From positions 1 through 5,997 of the forward strand of contig CATZIM010000123.1 of assembly GCA_958420075.1 (NCBI GenBank): 5,997 bases of DNA. Direction: 5' to 3'. Origin of the DNA: an uncultured Clostridia bacterium (GTDB lineage Bacteria > Bacillota > Clostridia > Lachnospirales > Anaerotignaceae). Made by a program: the position numbers and the translations under genes. Positions 1 through 5,642 of the stretch are shown here, piece by piece. The notes beneath the pieces were generated by a model. The model had not been told where the DNA came from. It was given only the letters and a program-made list of their open reading frames with translations, and did no database searches. Within the stretch, counting starts at the first letter, position 1. The number at the start of each line of letters is the position of its first letter.

Positions 1-351
1 CTGGTCAGAGAAAACGAGGAAACAGGAAAAGCGGACATAGTGGAAGTAAAAAATACGGAAACCATTGGAAGATGGGGTCTGCTGCGGCTTTACAAAACCG
101 TTGACAAAGAATCGAACACTGCGCAAATGTGGGAGCAGGCAAAAACCATGCTTTCCTATTATAACCGCCGTCTGCGTACCCTCAGTGTGGAATCACTGGG
201 GGTGCTGGGACTGCGGGCAGGGATGCTGGTGCTGATGAAGATCCAGGGGCTGGGGGACATCAACTTGAGTCAGTATATGATGATCGAGAAGATCACCCAC
301 ACCTTTGAAAACGACAAACATACCATGAGCATTGATACATTGGGGATTTGA
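1..351 (+). CDS. xkdQ: XkdQ-like tail hub protein, C-terminal end (partial)
   Basis: The reading frame is open from the first base of the window, so this is the 116-residue C-terminal end of a longer protein whose start lies upstream. A GTG at base 40 is internal and is not a credible start, since no Shine-Dalgarno site precedes it and the family is far longer. The visible part has the usual XkdQ/YqbQ ending: GLLRLYKTVD, then an amphipathic helix, then a strand-rich tail with Y-M-M-I-E-K-I-T-H-T-F and a final HTMSIDTLGI. In PBSX-like phages this protein is thought to form the hub at the end of the tail tube, analogous to gpD/gp27 proteins. It lies 9 bases ahead of the XkdR-like gene, in the expected order. 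Assignment rests on the C-terminal motif and the gene order; a different hub subfamily is possible. Confidence 0.8.
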   Translation: MVRENEETGKADIVEVKNTETIGRWGLLRLYKTVDKESNTAQMWEQAKTMLSYYNRRLRTLSVESLGVLGLRAGMLVLMKIQGLGDINLSQYMMIEKITHTFENDKHTMSIDTLGI

Positions 352-360
352 GGTGATTTG

Positions 361-789
361 ATGGAATTATTGGATGTATTGCAGCAGATTTCACAGAATA
401 ATCAGGCGGCTATGCAGCCTACAGAACTGGCTGTGGGAACGGTCACGGCAGTGAAGCCCCTGGAGATCGTCACAGACAATCAGACGGCGCCTTTGCGCCA
501 GTCGGTGCTGTATCTGACAGCGGCAGTGGTGGAAAAGAAAGTCACATCCTTTGCCCACAGCCACAGTACCACCCATAACCACATTGTCACAAGCGCTACC
601 ATAGAGCCTGCTGGGGAATGTTCCACGGAGCTGGCTGGCATCACCTGCTATGAAAATGGCAAGGCACTGCCCAATGATGGCTTTATCACATTGAACAGAG
701 GTCTGGAAGTAGGGGACAGAGTTTTGCTGCTGCGGGTACAGCGGGGGCAAAAGTATGTGGTGCTTTCCAGAGTGTTTGAGGGGGTGTGA
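361..789 (+). CDS. xkdR: DUF2577 (XkdR-like) baseplate-associated protein
   Basis: The protein has 142 residues, close to the usual DUF2577 size. The family's exact role is unsettled; it is always encoded between XkdQ and XkdS and is taken as a baseplate or hub-associated component. The C-terminal part, LEVGDRVLLLRVQRGQKYVVL (residues 116-135), with G-D-x-V-L-L-x-R-x-x-x-G-Q-K-Y-V-V-L, is the recognisable family signature. An OB-like strand region (VGTVTAV, residues 25-31) lies near the N terminus. A histidine cluster HSHSTTHNH covers residues 66-74. I chose ATG 361 because AGGTG at 351-355 is 5 bases ahead; an in-frame TTG at 358 would leave too little spacing. The gene follows XkdQ closely, and XkdS begins 3 bases after its stop, so the three are probably translated from one message. 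Confidence 0.82.
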   Translation: MELLDVLQQISQNNQAAMQPTELAVGTVTAVKPLEIVTDNQTAPLRQSVLYLTAAVVEKKVTSFAHSHSTTHNHIVTSATIEPAGECSTELAGITCYENGKALPNDGFITLNRGLEVGDRVLLLRVQRGQKYVVLSRVFEGV

Positions 790-792
790 GAA

Positions 793-1200
793 ATGGCAAC
801 TTTACCGGAAAATATCATTGATATTTCTCAGGGCGTTACGTTCATGGAATATCCGTCCAATACCTGGTATGTGAATCCGAAAACAAAGCGTATCTCTGGT
901 ATGGCAGACGGGTTTGCCGCTGTGAAACAGGCAGTGGAGATCCTTTTTTCCGTGGAGCGGTTCCTCTGGCAGATCTACAGTACCAACTTTGGCATGGAGT
1001 GGGAAGGTCTGGTGGGGCAGGACGCCCATTATGTGGCTTTGGAGATCCAGCGACGGGCAAAAGACGCCATCCGTGCAGATAGCCGCATGAAGGACATCAC
1101 GGATTTTTCCTATGAGGTAAATGGGGACAGCTTGACAGTGGCGTTTACCGTGCAGACCGTATATGGCGCGGTTCCCCGGCAGATGACTGTGGAATTGTGA
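793..1200 (+). CDS. xkdS: DUF2634 (XkdS-like, gp25-family) baseplate wedge protein
   Basis: This 135-residue protein has the features of the gp25-like wedge family. An N-terminal strand and turn region carries YVNPKTKRISG (26-36). The central helix that follows holds A-V-K-Q-A-V-E-I-L-F-S-V-E-R-F (44-58), and then comes WQIYSTNFGMEWEGLVG (59-75). A second helix EIQRRAKDAIRADSR (84-98) precedes a C-terminal beta segment. In contractile tails, gp25-like proteins join the sheath to the baseplate wedge and help trigger contraction. A ribosome site GAGGGGGTG (778-786) stands 6 bases ahead of the ATG. The gene belongs to the xkdQ-xkdR-xkdS run. Normally xkdT would follow at once; here a separate cassette of about 650 bases intervenes. 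Confidence 0.87.
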   Translation: MATLPENIIDISQGVTFMEYPSNTWYVNPKTKRISGMADGFAAVKQAVEILFSVERFLWQIYSTNFGMEWEGLVGQDAHYVALEIQRRAKDAIRADSRMKDITDFSYEVNGDSLTVAFTVQTVYGAVPRQMTVEL

Positions 1201-1212
1201 AATTTTGTGAAA
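1195..1212 (+). repeat. short direct repeat TTGTGAAA before the cassette promoter
   Basis: TTGTGAAA occurs at 1195-1202, overlapping the XkdS stop codon, and again at 1205-1212, exactly one 10-base step later. It sits just upstream of the predicted promoter of the zinc-ribbon gene. Tandem sites about one helical turn apart can be operator half-sites, but the repeat is short and AT-rich and could be chance. Function is inferred only. Confidence 0.3.
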
Positions 1213-1218
1213 AACCCC

Positions 1219-1247
1219 TTTTCTATATTCGCAAGTTATGATATGAT
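1219..1247 (+). promoter_or_regulatory. predicted sigma-A promoter with extended -10 for the zinc-ribbon gene
   Basis: TGATATGAT at 1239-1247 is an extended -10 element (TG, one base, then TATGAT, 5 of 6 to consensus). A weak -35, TTTTCT at 1219-1224, lies 17 bases upstream, which is acceptable because extended -10 promoters depend little on the -35. Transcription would start near 1254, before the ribosome site AAAGGGG (1260-1266). The stretch between the XkdS stop and the next ATG is AT-rich and noncoding, unlike the other junctions in the baseplate part of this operon. Confidence 0.6.
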
Positions 1248-1273
1248 GAAAAAAACAAGAAAGGGGCAAGTTT

Positions 1274-1807
1274 ATGGGGAAATTTTGTAAAAAATGCGGA
1301 AAAGCAGTAGGAGAAACAGATCAATTCTGTCAAAGCTGCGGGGCAAAGCTGGATCAGGAAAAGCCAATGCAGACAGTGACCAGAGAAGAAGCCATTGCTT
1401 CCAAAACAAAGATGCCGAAAGGCTGTCTTATTGTATTGATTTTGGTGGTCATTGTTGGGCTGGGTAGCTGCGTGGCAATGATGGGCAGTTCTACCAAAGT
1501 GATGCGGGTGGATAAAATGTTTTTGGAAAGCTTGAATACGAGTATTGGTGCAGAGTGTACTTACACAATGTCAGATCATTTGGCATACTACGAAGAAGGT
1601 CTGCAGGAATATATCGGCAGCGGAAGCTTTACGACACCAGCTACAGGAGATCTGAAATATACCTACAATTATCGTGCAATTTGGAAAGATAATGAGGTTA
1701 TCATCGTCAAAGCAAGTATATTTGACCCCGCAGGCGTACAGATATTAGATCATTATGACGGTGATGCAGAAGTGGAACATTTGGATTCCATAGGTCAAGC
1801 AAAATAA
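1274..1807 (+). CDS. zinc-ribbon, single-pass membrane protein (moron-type)
   Basis: This 177-residue protein is not a tail component. Residues 5-22 form a zinc ribbon of the C-x2-C-x10-C-x2-C type (C5, C8, C19, C22; FCKKCGK and FCQSCGAKL). A linker follows, then a transmembrane helix at about 51-70 (CLIVLILVVIVGLG), and a strand-rich domain of about 105 residues. The lysines before the helix (K45, K49) suggest the zinc ribbon lies in the cytoplasm and the C-terminal domain outside. Such zinc-ribbon/membrane/ectodomain proteins are common in Clostridia, but their functions are mostly unknown. The start is supported by AAAGGGG 7 bases ahead of the ATG. It has its own predicted promoter and terminator and a more AT-rich composition than its neighbours, which fits a moron expressed in the lysogen. 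A role in host fitness or phage exclusion is only a guess; I do not recognise the ectodomain. Confidence 0.85.
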   Translation: MGKFCKKCGKAVGETDQFCQSCGAKLDQEKPMQTVTREEAIASKTKMPKGCLIVLILVVIVGLGSCVAMMGSSTKVMRVDKMFLESLNTSIGAECTYTMSDHLAYYEEGLQEYIGSGSFTTPATGDLKYTYNYRAIWKDNEVIIVKASIFDPAGVQILDHYDGDAEVEHLDSIGQAK

Positions 1808-1817
1808 AAATAAAAAC

Positions 1818-1846
1818 AGGCACTCACAGTTGTGGGTGCTTTTTTT
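1818..1846 (+). terminator. intrinsic terminator of the zinc-ribbon gene
   Basis: GCACTCAC (1820-1827) pairs with GTGGGTGC (1832-1839), giving an 8-base-pair stem with one G-U pair and an AGTT loop, followed by seven Ts (1840-1846). The A-rich stretch before the stem (1807-1816) supplies a U-rich tract on the other strand, so the hairpin may terminate in both directions. It begins 12 bases after the stop codon and ends before the XkdT ribosome site, closing the cassette. Confidence 0.88.
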
Positions 1847-1854
1847 ATGCGGAA

Positions 1855-1862
1855 AAGGAGGG
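1855..1862 (+). promoter_or_regulatory. strong ribosome binding site deciding the xkdT TTG start
   Basis: AAGGAGGG is a near-perfect Shine-Dalgarno sequence with its AGGAGG core 7 bases from TTG 1869. No ATG or GTG sits at a usable spacing, so the site fixes an unusual TTG initiation codon. It lies 8 bases beyond the terminator U-tract, so XkdT translation must start anew rather than by coupling to an upstream gene. Confidence 0.82.
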
Positions 1863-1868
1863 AACGGT

Positions 1869-2990
1869 TTGATCGATCTGAACAGCAAAACATACCAAAA
1901 TTTGTTACAGACTATGCTGGGGCAGGTGCCAAAGGATTACGACAAACGGGAAGGCAGCATCATCCAGACAGCCATTGGCCCTGCGGCGTATGCCCTGGAG
2001 GCTTTTTATATGGTTCTGGATCAGGTGCAGCGCGCGGCTTACGTCCAGACAGCCGTAGGGGATTCTTTGGATCTGCTGGCAGTCATTGCGGGACTTTCCC
2101 GTTATCCGGCGTCAGCGGCTATCCGTCTGGGGAAGTTTTCCCAGCCGGTACCTTTGGGGGCGCGGTTTTCTACCATTAATGGGGCGGACAGCATCAATTT
2201 TGTGGTCAGCGGCACCACGGACGATCCCAATCAGTTTCAGTTGAAGGCGGAAACAGTGGGTGCCGTTGGCAATGCATACACAGGGAATATCCTTCCCATT
2301 ACGTACCTGCCAGGATTGGAAACAGCAGTTATTGATGACATCCTCATTCCTGGGGATGATATGGAAACGGATGAAGATTTTCGGGAGCGGATCATTAACG
2401 CTTTGAATGAAAAGCCTTTCGCCGGCAATGTGGCAGCCTATCGACAGTTTATCAATGGATTGGACGGGGTAGGCGGCGTGCAGGTCTATCCTACATGGAA
2501 CGGCGGCGGTACGGTGAAATGTTCCATCATTGGCGCAGACTTCGCCCCTGCCTCTGAAGTGCTTCTGGAAACGGTGCAGAACGCCGTTGACCCGCCAGTC
2601 CATCAGGGATTGGGCATCGGCATGGCACCCATTGGGGCACAGGTGACCATTACGGCACCGGAAGCTGTTACCATTCATGTCAGCGCAAACCTGACATTGG
2701 CTGCCGGTTACGAGATGGGGCAGGTGCAGAAGCCTGTGGAAGAAGCCATTGGGGCTTATCTGCTGCAGGTGCGAAAGGAATGGGCAACACCTACGGTTCC
2801 TGGCGGCGTGCAGTATCAGGCAAATGTATATCTTTCCAAGATCATTGCTGCCATCATCCAGGTGCCGGGTGTTGTCAATGCCACCGATGTGCAGCTGAAC
2901 AATGAGGCACAGGATGTGATCCTGACACAGACAGGCACAGTGCAGCAGGTGCCCGAAGAAGGGACGGTGACCCTCCATGTGGGAACTTGA
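1869..2990 (+). CDS. xkdT: baseplate J-like protein (XkdT-like)
   Basis: This is a 373-residue baseplate J/gp47-family wedge protein, near the usual length of XkdT proteins. The N-terminal helical part includes the typical YVQTAVGDSLDLLAVIAGLSR (58-78). A middle beta region holds the glycine-rich GAVGNAYTGNILP (131-143). The conserved METDEDFRERI (165-175) and GNVAAYRQFI (186-195) follow, and the C-terminal half contains GGVQYQANVYLSKIIAAIIQVPGV within residues 312-335. In contractile tails this protein links wedges and carries the fibre network. The start is TTG 1869, since AGGAGG (1856-1861) is exactly 7 bases ahead. An upstream in-frame GTG at 1830 falls inside the terminator hairpin and would add residues foreign to the family. 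The gene restarts the baseplate operon after the zinc-ribbon cassette, and its end overlaps the next gene by 14 bases. Confidence 0.92.
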   Translation: MIDLNSKTYQNLLQTMLGQVPKDYDKREGSIIQTAIGPAAYALEAFYMVLDQVQRAAYVQTAVGDSLDLLAVIAGLSRYPASAAIRLGKFSQPVPLGARFSTINGADSINFVVSGTTDDPNQFQLKAETVGAVGNAYTGNILPITYLPGLETAVIDDILIPGDDMETDEDFRERIINALNEKPFAGNVAAYRQFINGLDGVGGVQVYPTWNGGGTVKCSIIGADFAPASEVLLETVQNAVDPPVHQGLGIGMAPIGAQVTITAPEAVTIHVSANLTLAAGYEMGQVQKPVEEAIGAYLLQVRKEWATPTVPGGVQYQANVYLSKIIAAIIQVPGVVNATDVQLNNEAQDVILTQTGTVQQVPEEGTVTLHVGT

Positions 2991-3867
2991 TACGGATCTT
3001 TTGCAGTATGTGCCCCACTGGTTCCGGCAGATTCTGGATTTTCAGAAGATCTGCCAAACAGAAAGTGAGCAGATGGAAGCCCTTTCAGCTGCTATCCATG
3101 AAGTTGCAGACAATTTCTTTTTCCAGACCATGAACGAGGGCGCTGTTTCCATGTGGGAAAAGATTTTTGGCATTGTGCCCAATCCCCAGACGGAAACACT
3201 GGATTTTCGCAGACAGAGGGTGCTGAACCGCATTTCCATGCAGCCGCCCTTTGCCCTTGGGTTCCTATATCAGAAAATGGATCAGATCATTGGGAAGGGA
3301 AAATACGAAATTTATGTGGATTATCCGAATTATACATTATATATTCGCAGCAGTGCGGAAAACCAGTCTTATGCCACAGAGGTTTCCTATACTGTGGGCA
3401 GGATCAAGCCAGCTCACATCGTATTCATGAATCAGCCCCTTGTGGCAGATGGGATTACATTAGGGGAAACGGTCGCTCTGTCAACATTGCAGTGGCAGTA
3501 CCGCCTTGGTACATGGGGATTGGGCTTGACGCCGTTTGTGGTAACAGAAGATAAGGAGGTGGTTGTGGTGCCATCAAACTACAGCATGAAACAGGAATTT
3601 TTGGACGATACAGCGGGAGCCATTCTGCCGAACATTGCCAGTGCAAGGGTCAATGGCAGTATTTCCATTTCTTCATTGGAAAAATCGGCAGTGGGAAATG
3701 TGGCACAGGTGCAGTATACGGTGACGGCAGAACAGACGAATCTTGTGACACAGTTAGAGTTATTGGACAGCGACGGGAATGTGCTGACAAGTTCTCCCGT
3801 ATATGTGCCAGTGACGGAGTCGTCTATTTTTACACACAAAATACAGGTGGATGCAAAGGAGGAATGA
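2977..3867 (+). CDS. xkdU: XkdU/YmfQ-like (DUF2313) tail protein with C-terminal extension
   Basis: Residues 1-190 match the YmfQ/XkdU (DUF2313) pattern. The N-terminal region is helical with LLQYVPHWFRQI (8-19). The central motif ETLDFRRQRVLNRI (73-86) leads into QPPFALGFLYQKMDQIIG (89-106), and Y-R-L-G-T-W-G-L-G-L-T-P-F follows at 175-187. The family lies next to the J protein and is thought to link baseplate and fibres, like P2 gpI. At 296 residues it is about 100 longer than B. subtilis XkdU (roughly 190 as I recall). The extra part (about 190-296) looks like a beta-sandwich, with alternating strands and the turn LLDSDGNVL at 262-270. ATG 2977 overlaps the xkdT stop by 14 bases, with GGTGA 6 bases ahead, suggesting coupled translation. 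Confidence 0.85.
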   Translation: MWELDTDLLQYVPHWFRQILDFQKICQTESEQMEALSAAIHEVADNFFFQTMNEGAVSMWEKIFGIVPNPQTETLDFRRQRVLNRISMQPPFALGFLYQKMDQIIGKGKYEIYVDYPNYTLYIRSSAENQSYATEVSYTVGRIKPAHIVFMNQPLVADGITLGETVALSTLQWQYRLGTWGLGLTPFVVTEDKEVVVVPSNYSMKQEFLDDTAGAILPNIASARVNGSISISSLEKSAVGNVAQVQYTVTAEQTNLVTQLELLDSDGNVLTSSPVYVPVTESSIFTHKIQVDAKEE

Positions 3868-3870
3868 TGT

Positions 3871-4182
3871 ATGACAAAATTACCAGCAGATTTGCCGGAA
3901 AATTGGACACAGGGACAGACCGTCAGCCCCAATGGGACAGAAGTGGGACTGACAGAACAGCATGGATATAACTATCTGATGAAACAGGTGAATGCTACCC
4001 AGAAGGAAGTCAATGGCATTCAGGATGCATTGCCGGATGTGGCGCAGCAGACGACAGTAGAGGAAATCAATCAGAAGATCGGCACGGAAGGGGACGCGGA
4101 TACACAGCCTACCGTGTTTGGCAGGGTAGCAGAATTGAAAAAATTGATAGGAAATGTGGAAGAGGTGTTGTCACAATTATGA
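3871..4182 (+). CDS. small phage tail-fibre-associated protein
   Basis: This 103-residue acidic protein is of a type common in clostridial prophages just after XkdU. The N terminus has LPADLPENWTQGQTVSPNG (4-22) and VGLTEQHGYNYLMKQVN (25-41). The C-terminal part, with IGTEGDADTQPTVFGRVAELK (70-90), resembles the stalk segment found at the start of many fibre proteins, followed by a short helix. There is no membrane segment or signal peptide. An excellent ribosome site AAAGGAGG (3855-3862) lies 8 bases ahead of the ATG, and its stop overlaps the next start as ATGA. It probably connects fibre to baseplate, or is a fibre subunit with its distal part encoded by the following gene. Exact function is unknown. 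Confidence 0.75.
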   Translation: MTKLPADLPENWTQGQTVSPNGTEVGLTEQHGYNYLMKQVNATQKEVNGIQDALPDVAQQTTVEEINQKIGTEGDADTQPTVFGRVAELKKLIGNVEEVLSQL

Positions 4183-4787
4183 GTGTTGCAGATGGATTAA
4201 ATAGAGTGTTGGATATACGAAATGGAATTCGTAGCAAAATGGTTGCTCTGGGGTTATCTGAAAATAGCGACAACTTTGAACAAGTAAAAACGTCAGTGGA
4301 AAACATTGTTGATAATACAAAAAAAACAGATACCGCTACAGCCATTCAAGGAACTTTTTCTTCTGGTCAAGTTGGGGCAATATTTGCAAAAGGCTTGAAG
4401 GGATATTCCAGTGAAGCATCTATGGTGAAAATTCCTGTTGCCAATCTTGCACCGGAGAATATAAAGGAAGGTGCTAATATCGGAGGAGTTGTCGGCACAT
4501 CAACACCAAGCAGGAAATACGCTTTACAATATACTGCTGGGAGAAATAATAGTAGTAGCGATACATCAACTATTACAGACTCTCATGGTAACATTATAAG
4601 AATATCACAGACAGCAGAACCAAGAACAATACAAGTAGTTGGAGATTTATTATACATAGACTATGGAACAGTAAGTAGTGTATGGACATATATCGACTGT
4701 AAAGAACTTTGGAAAGATTATCCAGAAGCATGTGTGCAGATAACTGGTCAAAATCCTAAAATAGGCATAGGAGAAATCATAACATAA
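4179..4787 (+). CDS. tail-fibre-like protein (possible receptor-binding fibre)
   Basis: This 202-residue protein starts with a typical fibre N terminus, MSVADGLNRVLDIRNGIR followed by a short helix (1-45). The segment NLAPENIKEGANIGGVVGT (89-107) matches the repeated 'PENIKKGVTI.GV.GT' motif of clostridial phage fibre and tail proteins. The rest (112-202) is beta-rich, serine/threonine-rich, and not recognised; it would be the tip or ligand-binding part. The ATG overlaps the previous stop (ATGA), so translation is probably coupled; AGAGGTG (4162-4168) is a weak, distant ribosome site. The gene is far more AT-rich than the baseplate genes: by hand count 18 of 60 bases are G or C at 4261-4320, against 37 of 60 at 2461-2520. 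This suggests a swapped host-range segment. It corresponds in position to xkdV but is much shorter. Confidence 0.68.
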   Translation: MSVADGLNRVLDIRNGIRSKMVALGLSENSDNFEQVKTSVENIVDNTKKTDTATAIQGTFSSGQVGAIFAKGLKGYSSEASMVKIPVANLAPENIKEGANIGGVVGTSTPSRKYALQYTAGRNNSSSDTSTITDSHGNIIRISQTAEPRTIQVVGDLLYIDYGTVSSVWTYIDCKELWKDYPEACVQITGQNPKIGIGEIIT

Positions 4788-4845
4788 CTTATCAAAGTAT
4801 TTGAAACGGAATGATATTAGACTACTGTGTGAAAGGAAAATGAAT

Positions 4846-5191
4846 ATGGAAAAAGCAATCTATTATGAAAAAGCAGGAAGCCAGGTTGAGCGAGTACTGT
4901 CAATTGCAGACCCATCTATCATAGAGCACAATCCAACAGGATTGGAGTATATTTTGATTGATGATTATACAGAACCCCAAAAGTAGAAAATCCAGCGCTG
5001 GATGTTATTTACCCCATGTATGACACAGTTAAAGAAGAATTTCTATGGGTAGTTGTTAATTGCATGTATAGGCAGCAGAAGGAGTTCTGGAAATTAAAAA
5101 TCTACGAGCGCAGGTTGAATCACTAAAAAGTGAAAACTAGGAATTGACAAAAACTATAAGCATTTTGTTGACAGAAAGTGAAGGAGCATGA
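4846..5191 (+). pseudogene. broken coiled-coil tail-module gene
   Basis: Three pieces in different frames read as one small protein. Piece one starts at ATG 4846, with AAAGGA (4832-4837) 8 bases ahead, and runs through EKAIYYEKAGSQVERVLSIA to IDDYTEPQK, ending at TAG 4984. Piece two continues without a gap in another frame from about 4983 as VENPALDVIYPMYDTVKEE, up to about 5039. Piece three, from about 5072 in the third frame, is AAEGVLEIKNLRAQVESLKS then EN, a TAG at 5138-5140, and ELTKTISILLTESEGA with TGA at 5189-5191. Piece three is a heptad-like coiled coil. The text stays protein-like throughout, so at least two frame changes and one nonsense codon have broken the gene. The 46-codon first piece might still be translated. 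It holds an XkdW-like position between fibre and lysis genes; its original function is unknown. Confidence 0.72.
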
Positions 5192-5620
5192 AGGACTTAA
5201 AAGAAATTGCAAGACAGGCGCATAGAACTATGCAGATTTTCGCACAGGCACAAACAGATGAAAGTACGATGATGGAAATTGCAGATTTGTATCCGTCATG
5301 GGTAAGTCATGTAAAAAGTAAGAAGGAGTATGAAGCAGGAACTATTTGCTCTTATGGTACCACAGAAGACGGAAAGACGCAGTTGCAAAGTTTTGTTTCT
5401 GCTTATACGCCAGATAAAACATATCTACCTGACACAGACCAAACACATTATAAGAAAATTGGGGTTAGCGAGGGAGGAATTCAAATCTGGTCACAGCCTT
5501 TAGGGGCAACAGATGCATACAAAAAAAGGAGATAAAGTTTCACACAAAGGGAAGATATGGGTTTCTGATATTGAAAACAATGTTTGGGAACCTGGTGTAT
5601 ATGGATGGAGTGAGGCGTAG
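5188..5620 (+). pseudogene. frameshifted fibre/carbohydrate-binding-like protein
   Basis: From ATG 5188 the frame runs 115 codons and ends ...QPLGATDAYKKRR at TAA 5533-5535. Removing one A from the A7 run (5521-5527) restores a 143-residue protein. The recovered part reads YKKGDKVSHKGKIW, then VSDIENNVWEPGVYGW, ending at TAG 5618-5620. This W-x2-P-x-G-x2-D-A-Y-K-K-G-D-K-V-x-H-x-G-K-x-W pattern followed by NNVWEPGVYGW is a carbohydrate-binding module of the type-5/12 (chitin-binding-like) fold seen at the ends of many clostridial phage proteins. The N-terminal part has MMEIADLYPSW (28-38) and an unrecognised beta region. The start overlaps the previous gene's stop (ATGA); AAGGAG (5181-5186) is only 1 base ahead, so coupling matters. 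The truncated form would lose most of the module. A sequencing indel or slippage at A7 remains possible. Confidence 0.78.
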
Positions 5621-5642
5621 GCTTAATAAAGAGGTAAAGGAT

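Noticed and set aside
802..1269. Minus-strand open frame of 155 codons opposite xkdS
   Set aside because: It covers the conserved xkdS gene and the cassette promoter, and its composition is typical of antisense frames.
1460..1474. Lipobox-like LGSC in the zinc-ribbon protein as evidence for a lipoprotein
   Set aside because: The cysteine is residue 66, behind an N-terminal zinc ribbon, far too deep for a normal lipoprotein signal; a plain membrane anchor is simpler.
1832..2179. Alternative plus-strand frame beginning at 1832 with many Arg/Gly residues
   Set aside because: It starts within the terminator hairpin and overlaps xkdT in another frame; xkdT has the family motifs.
2112..2978. Long minus-strand open frame of 288 codons opposite xkdT
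   Set aside because: It lies wholly opposite a clear baseplate J gene, has low-complexity Cys/His-rich composition and no ribosome site. It is a shadow frame.
3153..3554. Plus-strand frame of 133 codons inside xkdU
   Set aside because: It is embedded in the well-supported DUF2313 gene in another frame, with no ribosome site or protein-like motif.
4801..4828. Possible promoter TTGAAA ... TACTGT before the broken coiled-coil gene
   Set aside because: The -10 matches only 3 of 6 positions and there is no extended -10; AT-rich sequence gives such matches by chance.
4977..4991. Programmed frameshift at the CCCCAAAAG stretch
   Set aside because: The reading phase does not fit the X-XXY-YYZ pattern, and the new frame itself breaks further on, with an internal stop later; decay explains it better.
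5144..5173. Two TTGACA hexamers (5144-5149 and 5168-5173) resembling -35 boxes
   Set aside because: Neither has a -10 element at 16-18 bases. TATAAG at 5155 is only 5 bases from the first. Both are Leu-Thr codons of the decayed coiled coil.
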